Shown here: positions 6,820-14,250 of the stretch, one piece after another
Layout of the letters: each line of letters opens with the position of its first letter
Numbering within the stretch: the first letter of the stretch is position 1
DNA from: Actinomycetes bacterium
GTDB lineage: Bacteria > Actinomycetota > Acidimicrobiia > Acidimicrobiales > Bog-793
Reading direction: 5' to 3'
Assembly (NCBI GenBank): GCA_021846125.1
Contig: JAJZCK010000006.1
Coordinates: 1 to 34,320 of the forward strand
Length of the DNA stretch: 34,320 nucleotides
Position numbers and translations under genes: made by a program
Notes under the pieces: generated by a model
Told to the model about the DNA's origin: nothing
Databases searched by the model: none
Seen by the model: the letters and a program-made list of their open reading frames with translations, nothing else

Positions 6820-9324
6820 GTGAAGGCGGTCATCATGGCCGGGGGCGAGGGCACCCGACTGCGACCGCTCACGATGAGCCAGCCGAAGCCGATGCTCCCG
6901 ATGGCGAACCGCCCGATGGTCGAGCACGTGGTGGGCCTGCTCCGGCGGCACGGCTTCGACGAGATCGTCGTGACGGTCGCCTATCTCGCGAGCACGATCC
7001 GGACGTATTTCGGGGACGGCTCGGAGTTCGGCGTACGTATCGTCTACGCGACCGAGGAGACGCCGCTCGGGACTGCGGGGTCGGTCCTGAACGCTCGCGC
7101 CGAGCTCGACGAGCGCTTCCTCGTCATCTCCGGCGACGTGCTCACCGACATCGACCTCGGCGGCCTCGTGGCCGTCCACGAGAAGTCCGGAGCGCTCGCG
7201 ACCCTCGCATTGAAGGCGATGGAGAACCCGCTCGAGTTCGGGATCGTCATCACGGACGAGAGCGGCCGGGTCGAGCGCCTCCTCGAGAAGCCGACCTGGG
7301 GACAGGTCTTCTCCGACACCGTCAACACGGGGATCTACGTGCTCGAGCCCGAGGTCCTCGACGCGGTCGCACCCGGGCGTGCCGTCGACTTCTCCTCGGA
7401 GGTGTTCCCGTCGCTGCTGGCAGCGGGGGCGCACCTGCAGGGTTGGGTCACGGACAGCTACTGGGAGGACGTCGGGACCCTCGGGGCCTACCTCCAAGCG
7501 CACGCCGACGTCCTCGACGCGAAGGTCGGCCTACGCGTCGACGCCTTCACGCTGCGACCGGGGATCTTCGTCGGCGAGGGTGCGGAGATCGACCCGACGG
7601 CGTTGGTCGAGGCGCCCGCGCTCGTCGGAGCGAACTGCAGGATCGGCCCGCGGGCACGTGTCGGACCCTACGCCGTGCTCGGAGCGAACGTCCGCGTCGG
7701 CGACGGTGCGGAGGTCGAGCGGACAGTCGTGCACGACAACTGCTATATCGGTGCCCGCGTTCATGCCAGGGGCAGCGTCGTCGGGCGCTCGTGCGAGCTG
7801 CGACCCGGCGCGCGCCTCGAGGAGGGCGTCGTGCTCGGCGACGGGTGTCGCGTGGGCGACGACGCGTCGATCGCCCCGGGCGTGAAGATCTATCCCAACA
7901 AGACGGTGGACGCCGGGGCCGCCGTCACCTCGTCGGTCGTCTGGGAGTCACGCGCTGCCCGTACGCTGTTCGGGCGGGTCGGGGTCACCGGGCTCGCGAA
8001 CGTCGACCTGTCACCGGAGCTCGCCGTGCGGGTCGCCATGGCCTACGCGACCGGCCTGCCGAAGGGTTCGACCGTCGCCGTCTCGCGGGACTCGAGCCGC
8101 GCGGCCCGCGTCCTCAAGCGGGCGGTGATGGTCGGGCTCAACGCCGCAGGGCTCAACGTCGAGGACCTCGAGGCGACGACCGTCCCGGTGACGCGCTTCC
8201 AGGTGCGGACCGGTCAGAGCCGCGGCGGCGTCACGGTGCGGCTCGACCCCGACGACCCGCAGTCGGTGGTCTTGCGGTTCCTCGACGCCGAGGGCGGCGA
8301 CCTCGACGATGCCGCCCGTCGCAAGGTGGAGCGCCTCTACTACCGGGAGGAGTCGAGGCGCGTCCTCGCGGCAGAGATCGGCGACATCGAGTTCACCTCG
8401 CGCGCGGCCGAGCTCTACGCGCTCGCGCTCGTGAAGGGGGTCGATCTCGAGTGCGTGCGCGGCGCGCGGTTCAAGCTCGTCCTCGACTACGCGTACGGCA
8501 CGGCGAGCCTCGTCATGCCGAGCGTGCTCGCGAAGCTCGGCGCCGAGGTGCTCGCCGTCAACCCGCTCGTGTCGACGCCCGGCGTCATCGGCTACGACCG
8601 CGACGTCCACACAGCGCGCCTCGCGGAGCTCGTCCGGTCGTCGGGCGCCCACCTCGGCGCGGTCGTCGCCCCCGACGGCGAGCAGCTGAGCCTGGTCGAC
8701 GACACGGGGCGCGTCCTCGACGACACCGAGGCGCTGCTCGTCTTCGCCGAGCTCGTCGCGTCCTCGTGCCGAGGGGCGCGTCTCGTGGTCCCTGTCAACG
8801 CGACGAGCGCCGTGGCGAGGCTGTGTGCCGAGCACGGCGCCGAGCTCGACATGGCGCCGCTCGGTTGCACCGGTCCTGCCAGCCCTGCTGGACCACCCTC
8901 CCCTGGAACGGCGGACTTCGTGGGCGACACCTGCGGCGGCTTCGCTTTCCCGGCACACCTGTCCGCCTTCGACGCGGTCGCGGCGCTGGTCCGCCTCCTC
9001 GAGATGCTCTCGAGCACAGGGCGCCGCCTCTCGACGCTCGTGTCCTCGCTGCCGCAGACCTTCGTCGCTCACGAGGAGGTGGCGACGCCGGCCGAGCAGA
9101 AGGGGAGCGTCATGCGCCACGTCCTCGAGCTCGCACGCGAGGAGGACCTCGTCCTCGTCGACGGCGTGAAGCGCGTCGACGCGGACGGGGGATGGACACT
9201 CGTCGCTCCCGACCCGGTCCGACCCGCGACCCACGTCTACGCCGAGGGCGCTGACGGGCCCGACGCGACCGAGCGCGCGGCTCGTGCCGTAAGGGAGATC
9301 CGCGCGATCCTCGAGGGAGGCTGA
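6820..9324 (+). CDS. Sugar-1-phosphate nucleotidyltransferase fused to a degenerate phosphohexomutase domain
   Basis: An 834-residue fusion starting at GTG 6820, 10 nt after the previous stop. Residues 1 to about 235 form a nucleotidyltransferase of the mannose-1-phosphate guanylyltransferase type, with AGGEGTRLRPLT, KPMLPMANRPM, GDVLTDID and YWEDVGTLGAYLQAH. A left-handed beta-helix follows (about 245-380; VGANCRIGPRARVG, GDGCRVGDDASIAPG). Residues 385-830 follow the phosphomannomutase/phosphoglucomutase fold. There the serine loop (TxSHNP in active enzymes) reads GGVTVRLDPDDPQS near residue 468, and the metal loop (DGDxDR) reads APDGEQ near 615. The mutase half is therefore probably inactive, perhaps structural or regulatory. 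The N-terminal half looks functional. Likely product: GDP-mannose or a related sugar nucleotide. Confidence 0.88.
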   Translation: MKAVIMAGGEGTRLRPLTMSQPKPMLPMANRPMVEHVVGLLRRHGFDEIVVTVAYLASTIRTYFGDGSEFGVRIVYATEETPLGTAGSVLNARAELDERFLVISGDVLTDIDLGGLVAVHEKSGALATLALKAMENPLEFGIVITDESGRVERLLEKPTWGQVFSDTVNTGIYVLEPEVLDAVAPGRAVDFSSEVFPSLLAAGAHLQGWVTDSYWEDVGTLGAYLQAHADVLDAKVGLRVDAFTLRPGIFVGEGAEIDPTALVEAPALVGANCRIGPRARVGPYAVLGANVRVGDGAEVERTVVHDNCYIGARVHARGSVVGRSCELRPGARLEEGVVLGDGCRVGDDASIAPGVKIYPNKTVDAGAAVTSSVVWESRAARTLFGRVGVTGLANVDLSPELAVRVAMAYATGLPKGSTVAVSRDSSRAARVLKRAVMVGLNAAGLNVEDLEATTVPVTRFQVRTGQSRGGVTVRLDPDDPQSVVLRFLDAEGGDLDDAARRKVERLYYREESRRVLAAEIGDIEFTSRAAELYALALVKGVDLECVRGARFKLVLDYAYGTASLVMPSVLAKLGAEVLAVNPLVSTPGVIGYDRDVHTARLAELVRSSGAHLGAVVAPDGEQLSLVDDTGRVLDDTEALLVFAELVASSCRGARLVVPVNATSAVARLCAEHGAELDMAPLGCTGPASPAGPPSPGTADFVGDTCGGFAFPAHLSAFDAVAALVRLLEMLSSTGRRLSTLVSSLPQTFVAHEEVATPAEQKGSVMRHVLELAREEDLVLVDGVKRVDADGGWTLVAPDPVRPATHVYAEGADGPDATERAARAVREIRAILEGG

Positions 9325-9401
9325 CAGCAGGGCGGCAGCACGCTCCGACCACACGACGCTCGCCGGTCGGAGCTGTCCCGAGCCTCGGTGCGCCGATGGC
9401 A

Positions 9402-9407
9402 TAGCAT
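9402..9407 (+). promoter_or_regulatory. Candidate -10 box for leaderless gcvH
   Basis: TAGCAT lies 7 nt before ATG 9415. No SD is present. Confidence 0.45.
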
Positions 9408-9414
9408 CGCACCG

Positions 9415-9795
9415 ATGGAGATCCCCGAGACACTGCGCTACACCGACGACCACGAGTGGGTGCGGATCGACGGCGGTCGGGCGACGATAGGCATCACCGA
9501 CTTCGCGCAGTCGGCCCTCGGCGACGTCGTGTTCGTCCAGCTGCCCGAGCCGGGTGCCGCGGTCGCGCGGGGAGCGACGCTCGGCGAGGTCGAGTCGACG
9601 AAGTCGGTCTCGGAGGTCTACGCACCGCTCGCGGGCGTCGTCATCGAGGTGAACCCGGAGCTCGCGTCGTCGCCCGAGCGACTCAACTCCGATCCCTACG
9701 GGCTCGGGTGGCTGTGCGTCATCGAGGTCGCGACGGGTGAAGACTTCGCGACCCTCCTCACCGCCGAGCGCTACCGCGAGCTGACGCAGTCCTGA
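9415..9795 (+). CDS. gcvH: Glycine cleavage system H protein
   Basis: The lipoyl carrier of the glycine cleavage complex; it shuttles the aminomethyl group between the P, T and L proteins. The 126-aa product begins MEIPETLRYTDDHEWVRID, the standard N-terminus, which fixes the start at ATG 9415 rather than the upstream in-frame GTG. GEVESTKSVSEVYAP contains the lipoylated Lys63. SDPYGLGWLCVIE closes the barrel. It heads a block of genes (FHA, MerR, DUF151, MerR) that follows gcvH in mycobacteria too. gcvT lies 4.5 kb downstream on the same strand; gcvP is not in the window. Confidence 0.97.
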   Translation: MEIPETLRYTDDHEWVRIDGGRATIGITDFAQSALGDVVFVQLPEPGAAVARGATLGEVESTKSVSEVYAPLAGVVIEVNPELASSPERLNSDPYGLGWLCVIEVATGEDFATLLTAERYRELTQS

Positions 9796-9830
9796 GCGAT
9801 ACGCCGGGTACGTGGCGGCGGACGACCGAC

Positions 9831-9836
9831 TACCGT
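9831..9836 (+). promoter_or_regulatory. Candidate -10 box for the leaderless FHA gene
   Basis: TACCGT lies 7 nt before GTG 9844, the same spacing as at gcvH. Confidence 0.4.
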
Positions 9837-9843
9837 TAGCGCG

Positions 9844-10314
9844 GTGTTCTGTCACAACTGCGGCCACCGCAACCCGCCGGACGTCAACTTCTGCTCGTCG
9901 TGCGGGACGGCACTCGTCCCGAGCGCCGACACCACGGTCTCGTTCGTCCCCGTCGACCCGTCCGGCGAGCTCGGCGACGACGAGCTCGGGCTCGCGGTCG
10001 GCGAGCTCCTCGAGGGAACCGGTGTCCTTCTCGTCAAGCGGGGTCCCGACGCTGGAGCGAAGTACGTCCTCGACAAGGAGGTCACCCGCGTCGGCCGCCA
10101 CCCCGAGAGCGACATCTTCCTCGACGACATCACCGTGTCGCGGCGCCACGCGGAGTTCGTGCGGGGGTCGGCCGGCTACGTCGTGCGCGACGTCGGCTCG
10201 CTGAACGGCACGTACGTGAACCGCGAGCGCATCGACGAGGTCGCTCTCGCCAGCGGCGACGAGGTGCAGGTCGGCAAGTTCAAGCTCGTCTTCGTCGCGG
10301 CCAGCGCGCATTGA
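9844..10314 (+). CDS. Zinc-ribbon / FHA-domain protein, GarA-like
   Basis: A 156-residue protein. The N-terminal CxxC-x10-CxxC ribbon uses Cys3, Cys6, Cys17 and Cys20. A short linker holds ADTTVSF (Thr30-Thr31), placed like the phospho-Thr motif of mycobacterial GarA. The C-terminal FHA domain (about 60-150) keeps [23 protein letters not shown] and [12 protein letters not shown], the phospho-threonine-binding loops. In mycobacteria GarA switches 2-oxoglutarate and glutamate metabolism after phosphorylation by PknB/PknG. The gene order gcvH-FHA-MerR matches Rv1826-Rv1828. The zinc ribbon is an addition relative to GarA as I remember it. The same regulatory role is inference. Confidence 0.85.
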   Translation: MFCHNCGHRNPPDVNFCSSCGTALVPSADTTVSFVPVDPSGELGDDELGLAVGELLEGTGVLLVKRGPDAGAKYVLDKEVTRVGRHPESDIFLDDITVSRRHAEFVRGSAGYVVRDVGSLNGTYVNRERIDEVALASGDEVQVGKFKLVFVAASAH

Positions 10315-10351
10315 GCAGCGGGTCGCGGGCCGTCCGGATCGGGGGTGCGGT

Positions 10352-11983
10352 GTGACGGAGCGTGCGCACCTGTCGATCCGCGAGGTCCTCGACCTTCTCG
10401 TCCTCGAGTTCCCCGACGTGACGATCTCGAAGATCCGCTTCCTCGAGAGCCGCGGCCTGATCCACCCCGAGCGGACGCCGTCCGGGTACCGCAAGTTCTA
10501 CGAGCCCGACGTCGAGCGGCTCCGTTGGATCCTCCGCCAGCAGCGGGAGCACTTCCTGCCCCTGAAGGTCATCAAGGGGCGGCTCGACGCCGCTTCGGGC
10601 ATCGTGGAGCACGATCACGTCGAGGCGTCGCTGTTCGACGGCGACTGCCCGGAGCCACCGGCAGAGCCTGCGGCTCTCGTCGGTGCGGGCACACCGCCGA
10701 GCGCCACGCCGTCCAACGGCGCTGCGTCCAACGGCGCTGCGTCCAACGGCGCTGCGTCCAACGGCGCTGCGTCCAACGGCGCTGCGTCCAACGGCGAGCC
10801 GCCGAAGGGCCCGGCGGGTGTGGTGGTCCCGGTCGGCCAGCTGGCCGTTCCTGCGAGCGGGGTCGTGTCCCGGCCGGGCGCGCTGCACGCGGTGGCAGCC
10901 GGGGCGGCTCCGGCGAGCGCGTCGCGCCAGCCGAGAGCGTTCTCTGCGGCGAGTCCACGGCGCGCCGGCGACGGTGTCGGCAAACGGGAGGGCCCGGCAG
11001 TTGTCCACGTCCGGGCGCCGGGCATCGCGAGCGCCGCGGCAGCACAGCTATCCCACGACGGACCGCCGGCTCGTGGCTCGTCACCGGCACCGGTCGCCGT
11101 GCGTGCGGCGCCGGGCGCCGAGCTCGCTCGTGGCGCGGCACCGGTCGCGGGTCGAGCCACGGGGAGCCTCGGCGCGCGTGCCGAGGCTCCCGAGCGCGGC
11201 GTGCAGCCGCTCTCGTCGCGGCCCGACGCCGCGCCGGTAGCGCCCGGACGCTCGGTCATGCAGGGCGAAGACGCCGGCGCCGAGACCGCCGGCGCAAGGG
11301 ACGCCGGCGCCGAGACCGCCGGCGCAAGAGCGGAGAGTCCTCGATCCGCGGACGGCACCTCGGAGCGGGTGGCCGGCGGCACCGGGCGCAGCGCCCAGAG
11401 CGGCGAGCCGCAGCAGCCCGCCCAGAGACCCGCCTCGACGTCCGGGAGGGCCGGAGACGGCCGTCCGGCCAACGGCGGGGACGGCGGCGGACAGGGGCAC
11501 CGATCCTCCGCGCGCTCTCGCCGCGGCGCACCGGTTCCCAGCACGCCATCGGCTCGCGCGGCTCCCGGCGTGACCGCCTCGGCGGCCGGGGTGCCCGCGG
11601 GGGCGCCGAGCTTCAGCGCCGACGAGCTCGCGGACGCGGCGGGGATCGGGCCGGAGATCGTCGCAGAGCTCGAGGAGTACGGCTTCGTGTCGAGCAGGCT
11701 CGTCGCCGGGGTGCCTTGCTACGGCGAGGAGGCGCTCGCCGTGGCCCGCATCGCGGCCGGCTTCCGGGCCTACGGCATCGAGTCGCGTCACCTCCGCACC
11801 TTCAAGCATGCGGCAGAGCGCGAGGCGGGTCTGTTCTCCCAGGTCGTCACGCCCCTGCTGCGCCAGAGGAACCCTGCCGCGCACGAGAGAGCACAGGCGT
11901 CGCTCGCCGAGCTGACCGAGCTCGGCGCGGCGCTCCACGCGTCGCTCGTGCGCGCGGAGCTGCGCGACCTCGTGGGAGGGTGA
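10352..11983 (+). CDS. MerR-family regulator, FtsR/Rv1828-like, with very long low-complexity linker
   Basis: The N-terminal winged-helix MerR domain covers residues 1 to about 80 ([59 protein letters not shown]). A conserved C-terminal helical domain starts near 420 ([42 protein letters not shown]). Both halves and the position after the FHA gene match Rv1828, whose corynebacterial ortholog FtsR activates ftsZ. Family members are about 250 aa, so roughly 300 residues of Ala/Gly/Pro/Ser-rich linker have been added. The linker includes SNGAA pentapeptides from a 15-bp DNA repeat and a duplicated 10-mer ([10 protein letters not shown]). GTG 10352 is the start; GGGGG lies shortly upstream. The stop overlaps the next gene by 4 nt. 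Confidence 0.88.
   Translation: MTERAHLSIREVLDLLVLEFPDVTISKIRFLESRGLIHPERTPSGYRKFYEPDVERLRWILRQQREHFLPLKVIKGRLDAASGIVEHDHVEASLFDGDCPEPPAEPAALVGAGTPPSATPSNGAASNGAASNGAASNGAASNGAASNGEPPKGPAGVVVPVGQLAVPASGVVSRPGALHAVAAGAAPASASRQPRAFSAASPRRAGDGVGKREGPAVVHVRAPGIASAAAAQLSHDGPPARGSSPAPVAVRAAPGAELARGAAPVAGRATGSLGARAEAPERGVQPLSSRPDAAPVAPGRSVMQGEDAGAETAGARDAGAETAGARAESPRSADGTSERVAGGTGRSAQSGEPQQPAQRPASTSGRAGDGRPANGGDGGGQGHRSSARSRRGAPVPSTPSARAAPGVTASAAGVPAGAPSFSADELADAAGIGPEIVAELEEYGFVSSRLVAGVPCYGEEALAVARIAAGFRAYGIESRHLRTFKHAAEREAGLFSQVVTPLLRQRNPAAHERAQASLAELTELGAALHASLVRAELRDLVGG
10711..10800 (+). repeat. 15-bp tandem repeat inside the merR gene (5 perfect copies plus a partial sixth)
   Basis: The unit gtccaacggcgctgc is repeated exactly at 10711, 10726, 10741, 10756 and 10771. 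A sixth unit at 10786 matches its first 11 bases. It encodes repeated SNGAA in the linker and keeps frame. Confidence 0.97.
11270..11328 (+). repeat. 30-bp direct duplication inside the merR gene
   Basis: A 29-30 nt segment starting gacgccggcgccgag at 11270 is repeated immediately at 11300 and encodes [10 protein letters not shown] twice. The 30-bp step is twice the 15-bp period seen elsewhere in the window. Confidence 0.95.
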
Positions 11984-12570
11984 GGCCGCCGGCCCGGCCC
12001 GTCGAGCTGCTCTCGCCGCGCGACCTCGCCGGGATCGCGAGGCGCCTCGGCACCGAGATCTCGGTCGGTCACCCGCGGGGGGTCGTCCTCGTCGGCGTGC
12101 TGAGCGGGAGCGTGTGCCTCCTCGCCGACGTGCTCAGGTGCGTCACGGTCGCGTGCGCGGTCGACTTCCTCGCCCTCTCCTCGTACGCGCCGGGCGCCGT
12201 CCGGGTCCAGGTCCTCCACGATCTCGGTCTCGACCTGTCCGACAGGGACGTGGTCGTCGTCGAGGACGTCGTCGACACGGGGCTCTCGGCGCGCTACGTG
12301 TGCGATCTCGTCACCCGCCACGGCGCGCGGCGCGTCCGGCTGTGCGCGCTGGCGGACCGACCCGGGCGCCGGATCGTGCCACTCGAGGTCGACTACGTCG
12401 GGCTCGAGGCACCCGAGGACTTCCTCGTCGGCTACGGGCTCGGGCTCGCCGGCCGCTACCGCAACCTCCCGGGCCTCGTCTCGCTCGGCGTCGCCGACCC
12501 GGACGTCGACGCCGACGAGCTCGACGCGGCTCTCCGGCGCGCCGCCCTCTACGGCACGCGCCCCGCGTGA
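11980..12570 (+). CDS. hpt: Hypoxanthine phosphoribosyltransferase homologue
   Basis: A 196-residue type I phosphoribosyltransferase that would convert hypoxanthine or guanine plus PRPP to IMP or GMP (purine salvage). Visible marks are [31 protein letters not shown] (flexible-loop start), the PRPP loop [30 protein letters not shown] and the base-binding end [18 protein letters not shown] with [10 protein letters not shown]. These match bacterial Hpt closely. GTG 11980 overlaps the MerR stop codon (GTGA), so translation is probably coupled. The position between the FtsR-like gene and DUF151 is not found in the mycobacterial order; hpt is more often beside tilS and ftsH. A second hpt elsewhere in the genome is possible. 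Confidence 0.88.
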   Translation: MRPPARPVELLSPRDLAGIARRLGTEISVGHPRGVVLVGVLSGSVCLLADVLRCVTVACAVDFLALSSYAPGAVRVQVLHDLGLDLSDRDVVVVEDVVDTGLSARYVCDLVTRHGARRVRLCALADRPGRRIVPLEVDYVGLEAPEDFLVGYGLGLAGRYRNLPGLVSLGVADPDVDADELDAALRRAALYGTRPA

Positions 12571-12595
12571 GCGCCGGTCGCCGGCCTGCGGGGAC

Positions 12596-12601
12596 TAAGT
12601 T
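12596..12601 (+). promoter_or_regulatory. Candidate -10 box for the leaderless DUF151 gene
   Basis: TAAGTT lies 6 nt before ATG 12608, in the 37-nt gap after hpt. No SD is seen. Confidence 0.4.
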
Positions 12602-12607
12602 GACCCC

Positions 12608-13111
12608 ATGATGGAGGTGCGTCTCGCGGCCGTCAGGGTCGATCTCCAGTCGAACACGCCCGTCATATTGCTGCAGGAGAAGGACGGCGACCGCTCCCTG
12701 CCGATCTTCATCGGTGCTCCCGAGGCCACCGCGATCGCGTACGCGATCCAAGGTGTCGACGTGCCCCGACCGATGACGCACGACCTCATGGTCGACCTGA
12801 TCGGCGCGCTCGGCGCGACCGTCGTGCGTGTCGTGGTGACCGAGGTGCGGGAGACGACGTACTACGCCGAGATCCACCTCGAGATGTCCGGACGCCGGTT
12901 CGAGGTCTCGTCGCGGCCGTCCGATGCCGTCGCGCTCGCCGCTCGCACCGGGTCGCCCTTGTTCGTCGCCGAGGAGCTCATGGACGTGGCCGGCGTCCTC
13001 GTCGAGACCGGCGAGGACGACGACGAGGAGACCCGCGGCGAGCCGGACGAGATCGTCGGGCGCTTCCGTGAGTTCCTCGACCAGGTCCGCCCGGAGGACT
13101 TCTCCGGCTGA
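12608..13111 (+). CDS. Bifunctional nuclease domain protein (DUF151)
   Basis: A 167-residue protein of the BFN/DUF151 family: MEVRLAAVRVDLQSNTPVILLQEKDGDRSLPIFIGAPEATAI, then PRPMTHDLMVDLIGALGA, YYAEIHL and SSRPSDAVALAARTGSPLFVAEE. The family has been reported as DNase/RNase in plants and exists as stand-alone proteins in Actinobacteria (Rv1829) and Thermotoga. The cellular role in actinobacteria is not settled. An acidic tail (EDDDEETRGEPDE) follows the domain. The position between two MerR regulators matches Rv1828-Rv1829-Rv1830, apart from the inserted hpt gene. Confidence 0.93.
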   Translation: MMEVRLAAVRVDLQSNTPVILLQEKDGDRSLPIFIGAPEATAIAYAIQGVDVPRPMTHDLMVDLIGALGATVVRVVVTEVRETTYYAEIHLEMSGRRFEVSSRPSDAVALAARTGSPLFVAEELMDVAGVLVETGEDDDEETRGEPDEIVGRFREFLDQVRPEDFSG

Positions 13112-13336
13112 CGCCCGCCTGCGACACTCGTCGCCCGGGTGGCGCTCGCCGCTCGCCGCGGCTCCGACCGGTGGAGGGCCGGCGGCGCTGCTGCGTCGTT
13201 GACCGGCGTCGCGCCAGCACGTAGCCTGTCTGACACCGGCGTAACTACTCGGGTGTCCTCGACCGGTGGACGAGAGGCCCGTGACCGCTCGGCAAGGTGC
13301 CGGGCCGGGCAGAGCGCGGGGCGGGAGGCAGGTGCC

Positions 13337-13861
13337 GTGGCACCAGGAGGCAGCGAGTCGGGGTTCCGGGGTCCCCAGGTCTGCTCGATCGTCGGCATCA
13401 CCTACCGGCAGCTGGACTACTGGGCGCGCACGGACCTGTTGCGGCCCTCCCTCGCCGAGGCGCGTGGCAGTGGCACGCAGCGCCTCTACTCCTACAGCGA
13501 CCTTCTCGAGCTGAAGGTGATCAAGCAGCTCCTCGATGCCGGAGTGCACCTGCGCGAGGCGCGCAGGGCCGTGGCCTGCCTGCGGGAGGGTGGTGACGAC
13601 CTCGCGACGGCGAACCTCGTGCTCGTCGGGGGCGGGACGCTGCTCGCGCGCTCGGGGGAGGAGATCGTCGACCTTCTCCGAGGCGGGCAGGGCGTGTTCA
13701 ACATCGTCCCCCTCGCCGGTGTCGTCGACGAGCTCGACGCCGCGATCGTCGCGTTCCGGTCGGCGCCAGGAGACGAGCCTGTGCGCCGGCAAACGGCGCC
13801 GGGGGCCACAGGCGACCTGACCGGTGGCGCAGCCCTGCCACGCGCCGCGGGCGAGAGCTAG
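13337..13861 (+). CDS. MerR-family regulator, Rv1830-like
   Basis: A 174-residue regulator. GTG 13337 is chosen because GGGAGG lies 8 nt upstream and family similarity begins just after it (GFRGPQVCSIVGITYRQLDYWARTDLLRPS); the frame stays open further 5' but looks non-coding. The winged helix continues with TQRLYSYSDLLELKVIKQLLDAGVHLREARRAVACL. After the DNA-binding domain comes a compact domain (LVLVGGGTLLARSGEEIVDLLRGGQGVFNIVPLAGVVDEL) typical of this actinobacterial branch. It completes the conserved FHA-MerR-DUF151-MerR block. The target genes are unknown; the family is linked to cell division and growth control in mycobacteria. Confidence 0.9.
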   Translation: MAPGGSESGFRGPQVCSIVGITYRQLDYWARTDLLRPSLAEARGSGTQRLYSYSDLLELKVIKQLLDAGVHLREARRAVACLREGGDDLATANLVLVGGGTLLARSGEEIVDLLRGGQGVFNIVPLAGVVDELDAAIVAFRSAPGDEPVRRQTAPGATGDLTGGAALPRAAGES

Positions 13862-13905
13862 GGGTCGAGTCGCCTCGTCGGCCACGTGCCGGCCGTACGC
13901 GGTCG

Positions 13906-14250
13906 GTGCGCTTCGCGCACGAGTCGGAGGCAAGGCTCGCTGCCCTGCTCGACTTCTACGGAGTCGCCTGGGAGTACGAGCCGGTGGAGTTCGTGCTCGA
14001 GTGGGATGCCGCCGGGCGGCCGGTCTCCGCGTTCCGTCCAGATTTCTACCTCGTCGACCACTGCGTGTTCGTCGAGCTGACGACGTTGCGCCAGGATCTC
14101 GTGACCCGCAAGCACGCAAAGCTGCGCCGCCTCGGCGAGCTGCATCCCGGGGTGCGCGTCACTCTCCTCCACCGGCGGGACTACGTCAACCTGCTCGTAC
14201 GTGAACGTCTCGGCCTGCTCGCCCTGCAGCCTGCGCTGCGCTCGGCATGA
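13906..14250 (+). CDS. Small PD-(D/E)XK-nuclease-like protein
   Basis: A 114-residue protein starting at GTG 13906. The core FRPDFYLVDHCVFVELTTLRQ has the look of a PD-(D/E)XK nuclease strand pair: PD, then E-x-T in place of E-x-K, followed by a basic helix (VTRKHAKLRRLGEL) and a strand (RVTLLHRRDYVNLL). A similar segment, as I recall, is found fused in front of hypoxanthine phosphoribosyltransferase-type proteins in some actinobacteria and Chloroflexi. This makes the hpt homologue 1.3 kb upstream interesting. Loss of the catalytic Lys makes nuclease activity uncertain. Its stop overlaps the gcvT start (ATGA), so the two are probably translated together. Function is not known. Confidence 0.65.
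   Translation: MRFAHESEARLAALLDFYGVAWEYEPVEFVLEWDAAGRPVSAFRPDFYLVDHCVFVELTTLRQDLVTRKHAKLRRLGELHPGVRVTLLHRRDYVNLLVRERLGLLALQPALRSA

Noticed and set aside
8011-10494. Very long minus-strand open frame (over 800 codons)
   Set aside because: It lies antisense to the nucleotidyltransferase fusion, gcvH and the FHA gene, all with clear motifs. High GC removes stop codons from shadow frames. Its translation has no domain signature.
13139-13336. Extended N-terminus for the second MerR regulator
   Set aside because: The sequence before GTG 13337 is not MerR-like, and a good SD precedes 13337.
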